From contig NC_133286.1 in the NCBI RefSeq assembly GCF_005239225.2, positions 20,908,572-20,972,571 on the forward strand: a stretch of DNA of 64,000 bases. The letters are read 5' to 3'. The notes beneath the pieces were generated by a model that saw nothing but the letters and a program-made list of their open reading frames with translations, was not told where the DNA came from and ran no database searches. Position numbers and translations under genes: made by a program. The stretch's first letter is position 1; every line of letters starts with the position of its first letter. The stretch comes from Populus alba (Eukaryota; Streptophyta; Magnoliopsida; Malpighiales; Salicaceae). This document shows, piece after piece, positions 36,349 to 46,517 of the stretch.

Positions 36349-37684
36349 TTCGTGTGCATGTAATGTGCCTCAGATACTGCATATAAATTGAAACTTAAGA
36401 TTTTTCTCGATAGTTCAATGGAAATGATCAAATTGTGCGTGTTTTTCTGCATTTGGAGTGAGATGTTTTCTACTTTGCTTTGTACTACTTAACATGGCAA
36501 GGTTATGTCAGGATTCTCGACCTCAACAGAATTACTTCGACCCTTGTTTTTTGCTGCATTTGGAATGAGATGTTTGCTCTGTACTCGAACTGTTAAAGTT
36601 AAGCTCAGGATTCTCAAAACTGTCTAAATTTAAAATATCATCATTATTTCTGTGGCATTGTTTATTAGCTCAACTTCTGATTTTAGGTTGATCTTGGTTG
36701 GTTTATTTCCGTTTGGGTACAGCTTCTATCAAGATGATTGTATTCCTACAGTCATAACTCGATTGCCCTTGTACCTCATTTTGTTCTGGAACCAAGTGTG
36801 AAATGATCTTGACAGCTCTTGTCTCTGACCCGCCATGCAATTTGAATGATTTTAGTTTGATTTCTTGATTTCGAAATTGCCCATTTTCCATGTTGATAAT
36901 TTGTCTTGTGTTCGAGATGTTTTGCCAAAACCCCGCATGGCTGCGAGGTATAACCCTTGCTGATTTCATGTGGTATTTACTTAAACATGTTGATGATTTA
37001 GTCCATCAATGGCTGTTTAGTTCATCTTGCCTGCCAAGAAAATCCAAATAAAAAATTTCCAGCCATGAAATTTACGTATGAGATTGGAGAAGTGATTTGG
37101 AAATAATATGAGGTAAAATTAGCGTTACTCCTGTCATTATGCTTTTATGCTGTGACAACTTTAGAATATTGGTCAAAATCCCATCAAGATATAAACTGAA
37201 AATGACTCAGATTTTCCCTTTTCCTTCTAAGAACAACGAATTGACTCAGATGAAAATAAAATGAAAGCCAATTTAGAAGCATACCTGATATATCTGCTTG
37301 AAAGAGTAATTCTTTTCTCAATAAAAGAATATTTAAATTAATGAAAATAAGAGGGGGGGGGGATACAGAGAAATACGCTAAATTAATCTATAACTCTTGT
37401 GAAATTGTAAGCTTTATACAGTAAATTAACAGCTTTTGTTTCCTGTTTTGGAGACTTTGCTGTGTTGCTCATGCTTTAATTGGGTTTCAACAGCAAATAA
37501 AAATGACAAATTTATTTGGCAAGTAAAATATACAAAATGTTTATTTCTCTAATATTGATAATTAGAGTTCGACCATCATAAAATTTCTCAATAAAATAGT
37601 TCGTAAATGAAAAGGATAGATCAACTGAAAGTTCAAAGTTTGATATTAAATATTGTAACCTAAAATTGTTGTGAATTTATATAT

Positions 37685-37890
37685 TGTGTGTTTGGGATTA
37701 AGATTCAGGGTGTTTTTTAAAATAATTTTTTATTTTAAAAATATATTAAAATAATTTTTTTTATTTTTTATTTTTTATTTTTTTAATATCAACACATCAA
37801 AATCATTAAAAAAAACTAAAAAAACATACTTTTTCAATCCAAAAATATTTTTTAAAAATACTTGAACAAAAATAGAACCTATCACACTAA
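37685..37890. repeat. AT-rich MITE-like element with ATATCAACACATCAAAAT core
   Basis: Left end GTGTGTTTGGGATTAAGATTCA, T-rich half with AAAAATATATTAAAATAATT, core AATATCAACACATCAAAATC, A-rich half, then a degraded right end near CTATCACAC. The same block order occurs at 38265-38450 and, more diverged, elsewhere in the window. Confidence 0.6.
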
Positions 37891-38264
37891 ATCTCTGGAT
37901 GCTTTTCATATTACCTGATTTATTGATGATGTTCTTAGAATGGTAATTTTCCTACAGAGCCCCTAGACATGAAAAAAAAAAATTATATTATGATGAAATC
38001 TTTGATAGTAATGTTCCTATAGAGCCCACAGACGTTAAAATTCAGCAAAATTAATTCACTCACTAATGTGCTGGTTCCCGCCATGGTTATTGAACACTGC
38101 CCCCAAGACGGGTTAATCTCGGAAATTCCTAATACAAAGCCAGATCTAAATTGTATTTTAAGGAGAATCAGAAAAAAAAAATATTGATCCGGGAAGGTTT
38201 TTAGTAATTTAGATAACCTGATAAATTCGGATATCATAAACTTTAAAAATAATAAAAAATATTA

Positions 38265-38450
38265 TTATTATTTTAACTAAAATAAATAACTTACATTATT
38301 TTATAAATGTTTTTTTATTTAAAAATATATAATAAATAATATTTTTTTTAAAAAAATTATTTTTAATATCAACACATCAAATTATTTAAAATAATAAAAA
38401 AAAAATTTAAAAATATTTTTTAAATAGAAAAAGAATGTAATGTAATAATT
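38265..38450. repeat. AT-rich MITE-like element, second copy with the same core
   Basis: Contains TTTAAAAATATATAATAAATA and AATATCAACACATCAAATTA, nearly identical to the core of the 37685-37890 element about 580 bp away. Outer ends are not clear. Confidence 0.5.
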
Positions 38451-39405
38451 TTCCTCAAGTAATTTTCTAATCCACCCCGAAGAATTCTGAAAACTATGCT
38501 TGAACCCAGCTAACATCCAAAAAAAGAAAAAAAAAAATCCAAAATTTAATATTGGGCATAAATTTAAAAAGCAGTCAGGAGTCACAGATAGAATGAAAAA
38601 AGATTTTTCTTTTCACGTTCACACATGAAAATATTTTTTTTTTTTTGAAGAAATTTGAAACCATCCAAAAGCAATTATCATCATCACCCTTTTTTTTTTT
38701 TTTTTTATCATATGGTCCACGCTAGATATCTTTCCCAAAAATCCATGTGATATTTTAAAGTGATACATACACAAATCAGTTGACCTAGTCACAATTAAAA
38801 AAAATAAAGTAAGCAGAGATTATTCCTCTTATATTGTTTTTTTTTTTTCCTTTCAGATTTTCAATTTCTTAGGCAATAAAGCAAACACATGACATTCCAG
38901 CATCAAACCCTCCAAAGAATTGAGGAGCTGTACAGAAAATAGTATGTATTTAAATTTGAATACAATTTTGGTCATGATATATATTGTTTAATACTAGAAT
39001 AACATTAAGTTACTATTTTGAAATCAAAATAAATAAAAATGTGGGAATATAAACCTGATTAGGGTTGGGATTTAAATAGAATGAAGATCTAAAAAAATCT
39101 AATTAACCTAGCAAATTAATCGTACTTAAAACTCGAGTAAATCTGTTTTTTTTTATATAAAAAAAAAAACAACATTATTCTAAATTGATTAAGATATATT
39201 AACATGTATAGTTCGCAAACCAAGCGTAGTTTTACAATGATACCCTTGAGTAGAATCATTAGTTACAGCACACACTAGAGAGGAAGACAAGAAAACATTT
39301 GAAACATCCAACAAAATTCAAACGAGAAAAAAAAAAAAAAAAAAAAACCGCGTATGTTTCAAACTAGGCGGTGGTGGAGCTGTCGTATGTATCTGTCTGT
39401 AACTC

Positions 39406-39484
39406 TGACGTCATTATCACCCCCGACGAGTAGTCTCTGTCATGTAAAGCCCCTCTTTCTCCTCTGAAACTAGTAGCATTATAT
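39406..39484 (+). promoter_or_regulatory. Candidate promoter: TGACGTCA box and TATA-like stretch
   Basis: A perfect palindromic bZIP/TGA-type site TGACGTCA (39406-39413) lies about 65 bp upstream of ATTATATATG (39478-39487), and a G-T/C-G microsatellite follows. The spacing fits a core promoter for the glutaredoxin-like gene, with a long 5' leader (about 600 nt) before the ATG at 40108. Use in vivo is inferred. Confidence 0.4.
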
Positions 39485-39522
39485 ATGTGTGTGCGTGCGT
39501 GCGTGCGTGCGTGTGTGTGTAA
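39484..39522. repeat. (TG)n/(CGTG)n microsatellite
   Basis: Runs of TGTG, then GCGTGCGTGCGTGCGTGC, then TGTGTGTG, in the predicted 5' leader of the glutaredoxin-like gene. Confidence 0.85.
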
Positions 39523-40107
39523 CGCGGAGTTATGGTTTATTCTTTGCCTAGCTTGGTATCCAATTCAAGCCTCCAAATTCGTCTCCTCCACAATTCTCTC
39601 TAACAGCAACAAACGCAGGCTAACCCGAAAGCTAAAAACCATCTCTTTTTCTCTTTTTTGCTTTTCTTTTTTTTTTTCCACTTTTATCTCTCTCTATCTA
39701 CCTATCTATCCTCCTGTATACAAAGAAAGACAGGAAAGCAAGCCAGAAAGTAACGGAAAGCAAAAAAATAGAAAGCAACTTCAAGAAAACAAAAACTGAA
39801 AGCAAAAACCCCAAAATTATTTTCACCTGCCTTAATCAAAAAGCAAAGAGCAATCCTCCACCGTCAGTTTCTTTATCCCACGGTTAGAATTCTCTGATCA
39901 TTTCATCTCCGTCACCATCGTCAGCACCGGATTTGAACGGGTTCGGATTGTTTTTGAAGGTAACGGAAAAGGTTATCTTTTGTGGTTTTTGGCATTTCTA
40001 GAGTTGAATTGTAGGGTCAAGGTTGTTTCAATCTTGATCTAATTAAGAGCCCCAGAGAGGAAATCGTTGAAATTCTTGAGATTGAGTTGATTTTGTGATC
40101 TGGGTCG

Positions 40108-40887
40108 ATGGCTGAATTTGAAAATAACCAGGAAATCACACCCAATTCGAAACCCACCACCAATAAAATGACCTCTAGTTCTATATTCAATAGGTCTCTT
40201 ACAATTCATTCAACCTCTGTGACAAAGCCTTACCTCCAATCAACATCAGGATTCTACAGTTCTTTTGAGTCCATGAAAGGAAAGGTCAAAAAGCTTCGGT
40301 CTTTGTTTGAGTCCCCGAAACCGAATCCCAATGAATTGCAAATTCAAGCAACTAATAAGCTACAATCTGTGAAATCAATGGGGCCTGATTATAATAGGTT
40401 CCCTGTTAATGATAATAGAATTCAGTTGCCTGGTACTGAGGATAGGATTGTGGTGTATTTAACGAGCTTGCGAGGGATTCGGAGGACTTATGAGGATTGT
40501 TATGCGGTGAAGATGATATTTAGAGGGTTTAGAGTGTGGGTTGATGAGAGGGATATTTCGATGGATTCAGCTTATAAGAAGGAGCTGCAAAGTGTGTTGG
40601 GAGAGAAAAATGTGAGCTTGCCGCAGGTGTTTATAAGGGGGAATCATGTAGGTGGTGCTGAGGTGATTAAGCAAATGTTCGAGACGGGCGAAATGGAAAG
40701 GGTTCTTGATGGGTTTCCAAGACGGCTGGCTGGGTTTGTTTGTGCAGGGTGTGGGGATGTGAGGTTTGTGCCATGTGGGAATTGTAGTGGAAGTAGGAAG
40801 TTGTTTGATGAAGATGAAGGGGTGCTTAAGAGATGCTTGGAATGTAATGAGAATGGATTGATTCGGTGCTCGGATTGCTGCTCGTGA
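40108..40887 (+). CDS. Glutaredoxin-like domain protein with C-terminal CxxC repeats (At5g39865 type)
   Basis: Single-exon frame of 259 aa. Residues 1-100 are Ser/Asn-rich and not conserved. A glutaredoxin-fold domain covers about 110-200: VVYLTSLRGIRRTYEDC, DERDISMDS, LPQVFIRGNHVGGAEVIKQM. The usual CPxC/CCxx active site is replaced by a SLRGIRRTYEDC segment, leaving one cysteine well after the normal position, so classical thiol-disulfide reductase activity is doubtful. The tail has four CxxC pairs (CAGC, CGNC, CLEC, CSDCC) that could bind zinc or iron-sulfur. The same layout is typical of this plant subfamily. The likely substrate and partners are unknown. Confidence 0.88.
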   Translation: MAEFENNQEITPNSKPTTNKMTSSSIFNRSLTIHSTSVTKPYLQSTSGFYSSFESMKGKVKKLRSLFESPKPNPNELQIQATNKLQSVKSMGPDYNRFPVNDNRIQLPGTEDRIVVYLTSLRGIRRTYEDCYAVKMIFRGFRVWVDERDISMDSAYKKELQSVLGEKNVSLPQVFIRGNHVGGAEVIKQMFETGEMERVLDGFPRRLAGFVCAGCGDVRFVPCGNCSGSRKLFDEDEGVLKRCLECNENGLIRCSDCCS

Positions 40888-42965
40888 TTGAACTCGGATG
40901 CACACACCTGACTTGGTGTGCTCTTTTAGTTGTCTCGTTGCTGTGTGTAATCAATGTGAGGGTTGGATTCAAAATGCTCTTTCGGATTCACGGGCTTTTT
41001 TTCATTTTTTTCATTGTATTTACATCGGTCAAGGAGACTGGTGTTGGTTGTTTTATGAAGAGTGTCTTGAACAATAATAGTTACTATGTGTTATCAAAAC
41101 TCCAAATTGGTCTTGGTAGTTTTGTTTGTATTTTATACAGGGGGGATTATTTCTCCTTTATGGGAATGTAAATATGTAGTGCTAACGCATTGCAAAAGGA
41201 TTTGCAAATGATGTATTGTAATGAAAATGGGTGCTTTTAAACCCTAACTTACTATACGTGAATACTGTGTCATTGAAAATGTAGATTTTTCTTTTTATTC
41301 ATGTTGTTTAGATGAATACTGTCGACATGAATACAAGATTAAACTACAGGTTTATTTGCTTTTGTGGATTGTTTATATACTTGGAGATTTTGTTCTCTTT
41401 CTGAATAGCAGTGGCAGATTTGGCTCTGTATATTGTTTTCACTTTGCTGCTTCACAGAGAATTTCCTTTTCTTTTGGGAATGCATAATTGTCTAGGAACA
41501 TACGCCGAGGAAGCTATTGCAAAATTTGCTTGTGGATGTTGTGTTACCTTCATGATTGAGAGAATATTTTCTTCACCTGACAACGTAAAAAATTTATATT
41601 TGTGATATACATATGAACCAGGTGATCGCTTTCTTTAAGAATCGGCAATGCAGTGCTGTGCCCTGATTATTGTTATGTGATTCCTTTAATTCTCTGCAAC
41701 CTTTGTTGGATTTGGTTCATCCTTTCTGCATCAACAACCGAAAATATGGTGAGGTAAGTGTGGTTATATGCAAATTTTGCACTCTGTGGAATGCTAGATG
41801 TTTGTTTAGGTTGCTCGCAAGACTGAATTAGCCTGCAAGTGTGTTGTGCTCATAACTTCTAGTTTATGTATATTGCTTCTGTAATTAACTAGAATTGCCT
41901 TGATCCTTGCATCAACAGAAATTCATGTGTATACCTGTAAAAAAAGAAAGTATTTCAAAACTTAAATCCTTCTATAATTATCTGAGCAAACCCCGGGTTG
42001 CTCATTATCTCTTCGTTATTTAATTTCTACTTTCTACTTTGACTATATTTCTTTCAATTATCCAGTCATTCTGCTTTCCAATTGAATCCTTTTGTATGAA
42101 ATGTTTCCTTTTTCCAAGGCAGTTGATCTTCAGTTCTTTTCAGGGGATTAATGTAAACCCTCGTCGGATGCCTCAGCACTGCCCAGTCCTGAGTACTGTG
42201 CTATGGCTTGTTTGTTTTCTTGCATCTTCATCTTCACTAAATACTAGAAACAAGACTGAACTGTCTGAGCTTGTATCATATCGATGGACATATCAGACCA
42301 TTCTTATTATGTTTGCAAATTTCTGTCAAACAAACAAGGAGAATAGCGAGACCGAATGGATTGATGATCTTATAGCTGTCCGAGCTGGTGAGCTTCCCTG
42401 GGTCAAATCCACTTTGGTTAATTTATAGCTGTCTAGCTTTCATCATACTGATTGACATATCACACCAGTCTTGGTGAGAATTGATTGTTGATCTTACGTA
42501 AAAACCTTTTTTTTCTTCAACATGAATCATAAATATCTGTGTATCTTAATTTTTTTTGTTCAATTTCTTCAAGAGTGATAGGGATATATGCTCCAACTTG
42601 AAATGTTTCCTATTGAACAAGTTTCAGACTGACAACTCAAATGAATGGTTGGTGCTCACAGATAAGCTGGCGTTGTCTAGACAATCTCCTGTTATGGCTG
42701 CAACTAATCTGTCAAACAAACTTGCAACTATCTGTCAAGCAAATAAATTGGAAGATGATAGGGCATTCATTTATGGATAAATATACCTGACAGTCTCTAT
42801 CCAGGAACAAAAACTTTAAAGAATGAAGCAAGAAGAGTCAAGAACAATAATGCCATTCCAAGAACTAGTTGAAATGAAAAGCAAATTTAACATGATGACA
42901 TCAATAAGGAGATTTGATTCACTCGTTGCTGTTTCAATACAATTTAAAATAATACATTTTTTTTC
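40888..42965. other. Intergenic region with a diverged duplicated block
   Basis: 3' flank of the glutaredoxin-like gene, then DNA with open frames at 42039-42428 and 42556-42780 that I cannot assign to a family. The second overlaps a block also found at 44845-45070. Confidence 0.5.
42430..42812 (+). repeat. Diverged duplicated block, copy 1
   Basis: From about 42598 this copy aligns with 44865-45070: TTGARATGTTTYCTRTTG, then CAGTTTCAG...GACAACTCRAATGA, GTTGGTGCTYRCAGATAARCTG, TGTCAAACAAA, and a terminal GTCTCTATCCAGG block. A 74-codon frame (42556-42780) is open here but broken in the other copy. No family was recognised; it could be a pseudogene piece or noncoding repeat. Confidence 0.6.
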
Positions 42966-43580
42966 TCATCGGGGCAATTTCCCAGATCGAAAAACTGCAA
43001 ACTTGTTAGCTTCCGAGTAGGAAAACTCAATCCCATTATCCTTCAACAATCCTTCAATCAACTTCTTATCCTTCTCAGGCTCTTTACTCTCACATTCAAT
43101 CTCATAACTGGTTCCAAAATCATAAATTGTCTCATCAAGCTCTAGTTTCAGTCCTTTCCAGTCAAACACTTGCCTCACATTCCTAAACATACCCAAACAA
43201 ACAAGAACCTCGTTTTCTCCAACCCCAAACTCCCTTCTGACTCTCTGTATTATCTTTGAACTCTCTATTAATCCCAGTAACTGGCCGGGCTCAGCCACGC
43301 ACATGCGGCCAATCTTGGGGTCAATGGGCTCTTCTTGCTCTTCAACGCGGCTAATGCCATCTGACATGATAGGTTTAGCTTTGAGAGAGAGGATGCAGTA
43401 AGAATCAAGATTGTAGAAACGAAGACGGAGAGCTGCAAAGTTTGAGGAGAGTTTGGAGTTGGTGGTGTCAAAGAAGATGTTTTCTTGGATTAAGGTTTTG
43501 GTGTGGAAAGAAGCGAGGATGATAGACAGTTTTTGGTGGGAGTTTGAGTCTGGAAGCCGAAGCTTTACCTCAACTTCCAT
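42966..43580 (-). CDS. TTM3: Triphosphate tunnel metalloenzyme 3-like (CYTH domain)
   Basis: Intronless, 204 aa from the ATG at 43580; the open frame extends 16 codons further, but MEVEVKLRL is the conserved family start (Arabidopsis TTM3 is about 210 aa). The ExExK signature (EVEVK, residues 2-6) that defines CYTH proteins is at the very N-terminus. Further tunnel-lining charged strands are visible: FFDTTNSKLSS, ALRLRFYN, ILSLKAKP, SRVEEQEE, RVRREFGV, LELDETIYDFGTSYEIECES. TTM3 hydrolyses inorganic tripolyphosphate using a divalent metal. The 5' leader carries two short upstream frames (43661-43717 and 43638-43661) but no CDC26 frame. Complete and apparently functional. Confidence 0.9.
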   Translation of the reverse strand: MEVEVKLRLPDSNSHQKLSIILASFHTKTLIQENIFFDTTNSKLSSNFAALRLRFYNLDSYCILSLKAKPIMSDGISRVEEQEEPIDPKIGRMCVAEPGQLLGLIESSKIIQRVRREFGVGENEVLVCLGMFRNVRQVFDWKGLKLELDETIYDFGTSYEIECESKEPEKDKKLIEGLLKDNGIEFSYSEANKFAVFRSGKLPR

Positions 43581-43637
43581 TGTAATAATTATCGATTGAT
43601 TGGTTTCTGAGAAAATGGAGGAAAACACTGATGGGTT

Positions 43638-43717
43638 TTATGATTGCCTCTCGTTTCTCATCAACCTAGGAGAGAGAGCTGTACTCTATCTTGAATACTG
43701 AAGTGGAACTTCCTCAT
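43638..43717 (-). promoter_or_regulatory. Two overlapping short upstream ORFs in the TTM3 leader
   Basis: The first ATG at 43717 opens an 18-codon frame ending in TGA at 43661-43663. That stop overlaps a second ATG (TGATG arrangement, ATG at 43661) opening a 7-codon frame that stops at 43638. The TTM3 ATG follows 57 nt later at 43580. This arrangement could lower or condition TTM3 translation, provided the leader is unspliced. Confidence 0.45.
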
Positions 43718-43897
43718 TCGTTGGGTTGTTTATTTATTTTGATCGGCAGTGATGAGTGAAGTGAGGAGTTTAACCTCAAAAGAAGAGGATAAGGGAACCA
43801 CAAGAGTTTCAATTTCTTAAATGCCTACATGGGTACAACTACGCTGCCCTAGACAAACTACAGACATTGTTGGCTACATACTATGTTAACTTGTCAT

Positions 43898-44341
43898 AGC
43901 ATCTCCGATGCAAAATGATATATTTAAAAAATTAAATTAATAAAATAATTTTTTTGAGTAGTATAAATATAATTTTTTTATTTATGTATATTTTAAAATA
44001 AAAAGCTATTTAGAAAAGCTAATTATATTTTAATATATTTTATGTTAAACTAATTTACTATAGTTATATAACTAATTTAGTTATTTTTTATATAATATAA
44101 TCATGATGTTATTAGTACAAAACAAATAAAAAAATACTGGTCAACAAATACATGTTATTTCATTTATTTTTTAACTTCTCCGCATAGAAATATAAAAATA
44201 ACTTTTCAAAACAAGAATAGACATTTTTAGCTATTTATATAGCTTAACTTACCCATTGAAATGATTAAAATTAAAAATAAAAGATAAAAGTATAATTTTT
44301 TTCATTTTAACTCTTTTTTTAATTGTTATATTGGAGATGCT
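43898..44341. repeat. MITE-like element with AGCATCTCC terminal inverted repeats
   Basis: The left end reads AGCATCTCCGATGCAAAATG and the reverse complement of the right end reads AGCATCTCCAATATAA. The about 440 bp between them is AT-rich and noncoding. No target-site duplication was identified. It lies upstream of TTM3. Confidence 0.6.
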
Positions 44342-44779
44342 CGAAGTAAACTCCTGACCCGTCCACTCATGAGTTGGCATAAGCCGGATTTTTAAAATTA
44401 AAATAATTGAGAATTGACTCAGTAAAAAAATCAATCATGTGATTAATTCTCGACTGGCAAATCAATTTAAAAACAACCTTGTTTTAATTTTTTTTAAAAA
44501 AAATCTTTTTTTTAAAAAAAAAAGCATATTACAACCCATCATCATAAAATGTTTTAAGATACGATTTGTTTCCCAAGATTTTTGAACAGGCACAGCTTTT
44601 TGAAACAGATGTTGACATTCTCCGAAACAGATTTGTTGCATTGTACTATCTGCATCCTGATCAGATATAATGTTCAGACAACCACGAGGACCAATATTCG
44701 TGTGTGTAAAATCACTATTAGACTCAACTTTTTATTGGTTTGGCCAGTGGAATGCTCTCCCAGTGCACTTTGGTTGAGG

Positions 44780-45070
44780 CGTAGCTGGTGTCTAAGCTTC
44801 CATCATGCATCGATGATCTTATCTTGAATTATTTCTGTCCCACTGTGAATTTATATGCTACAGCTTGAGATGTTTTCTGTTGGTGCTTGCATCGAATGGA
44901 AATCAGTTTCAGGATGACAACTCGAATGAGTTGGTGCTTGCAGATAAACTGACATGATCCATCCAAATCCTATCATGGTTGCAGCCATTTGTCAAACAAA
45001 TAGGGTAGCTATGGGGCATGCAGTTGTGGATAATCTAAAAACATACCAGATCGTCTCTATCCAGGGACAG
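44780..45070 (+). repeat. Diverged duplicated block, copy 2
   Basis: Same orientation as copy 1 at 42430-42812, with TTM3 between them. The frame open in copy 1 is broken here by stops and indels. It shares GACAACTCRAATGA, CAGATAAACTG, TGTCAAACAAAT and GTCTCTATCCAGGGACA. Confidence 0.6.
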
Positions 45071-46159
45071 GTTTAGCCATTGTTATAAGACGCAGCCCAA
45101 CGCGATATGAGTAAGTGAAAAATATCAGATTTTTCTTTTCTTTAAAATGATGTTTTTTTATAAAAAAAAAAATTATTGAGTTAATCCAGGTAAAAATGCA
45201 ATTCAAGCTTCGGATCAAGTCTAACTCAAGTCTAAGTTTTATGGTTTATGTTTTTAAGGAATTTAACAAGTAGTGTTAGGAATAATGTCATTCAAAAACC
45301 TGTAGAAAAAAGCAAATTTGACATGAGACCGTGGCAATATGGTGGAGGCATCCATATCATGTAGAAAAACATGGTGATTGAATTTCTCTTCCATGTACCT
45401 ATTATTCTGAATTGTAGACGGTAAAATTCATTTCGAAACTATTGAGAATTTGTTTCTACATCAATTTCGTACCATATGGAAATTATAATTACTGAACCCG
45501 GACAAGCCTGGTGATCTGCTGACCTGAAACTTGCTTGACCAGGGCTGAGTTTGTTTTTAAATTGTTTTGGACATTGAACCAGTCAAACTTGATGATTATG
45601 GTTCGGCTCGTAGCCGAATCTGACAGCTACCATCGAAACTAGTCTAAGTAACGAGAAAAACCATCTTGTGTCTCGGGATCATGGTGTTTTAAGACTTGAA
45701 ATCCCACCTCACACTCCAACTAGCTATCTGATTTCTTGGCACTGATAGGAGCTTTCAGGAAATTTCAGCGCAAAACAAGAACATGAACTATTTCCAAAAA
45801 ATAAAACTGCAAATAAATGAGTTTCACTAACAAAGCACATCCAGATAAATGAAATCATTCAGCTCATTCGAGTTGTTCCATTTTCTTCTCAAGGTTTGAA
45901 TTCCCTTCCTGGAGGCCTATAAAACCATGGAACCTGTTAGTTTCTTGACCTGTCATCTGATTTTCAAGCCTTCGTATTTCTTCAGATTTTCCTGTCATTA
46001 TACATTTCCTCAACAACTAGTTTTGTTGAAAAGGATTTCTGTTCCCTCAGAAGAGTGATTGTTGCACAACAAAATGGCATGTGGTAAACACTACCATATT
46101 ATCAGGAAAGCTGCAGAGACACTATTTTTAATCAATCAAACAAGAATTCGTTTAAACTA

Positions 46160-46262
46160 CTAACCGCTTGGTTATTAAAGTTTTGATTTAAAAATCTATC
46201 TCAAATCAAAAATTTAAGTTATTAGATGAAGCCCCATGAATGATTTTATATTACTATCTAAC
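46160..46262 (-). mobile_element. TRIM/LTR remnant
   Basis: Read on the minus strand it begins TGTTAGATAGTAATATAAAA, continues CATCTAATAACTTAAAT (matching the CTAATAGTTTAAG block of the TRIM at 17970-18250) and reaches AATAACCAAGCGGTT, which parallels the sequence after that element's primer-binding site. The primer-binding site itself is degraded and no second LTR is visible. It lies just beyond the 3' end of the ArfGAP gene. Confidence 0.45.
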
Positions 46263-46517
46263 AACAACTTTGCAATCAGGACAGAGGATACCCAGCCTGA
46301 CTACTTTTTTTGAGTGCTCATTGATTAAAGCAAACAAACTATATACAATTCGTTAATGAAAATCCTACCAATCCCTGTATATTCGTAGTGAAACAATGGC
46401 TAAAACAGCTTATTACAACAACAGCAGGCTAAAAGGTTTTTCCATTGCGAGTTCACCACTCAAAACCGGTTTAAAATATGGCATCACAATGTTTGTAGCT
46501 TCGTACTCTCTATGTAA

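Larger units (their letters stand above)
36349..40107. other. Intergenic region with AT-rich elements
   Basis: 3' flank of SRR1, then AT-rich DNA with two inverted-repeat elements (37685-37890 and 38265-38450) and poly-A/T runs. Nothing coding was recognised. The last 600 bp are promoter and leader of the next gene. Confidence 0.6.
43581..46517. other. Intergenic region between TTM3 and the ArfGAP gene
   Basis: TTM3 leader and promoter on the left, the AGCATCTCC element, copy 2 of the diverged block and a TRIM/LTR remnant. Several short frames here are unsupported. From about 45100 to 46140 no feature was identified. Confidence 0.5.
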
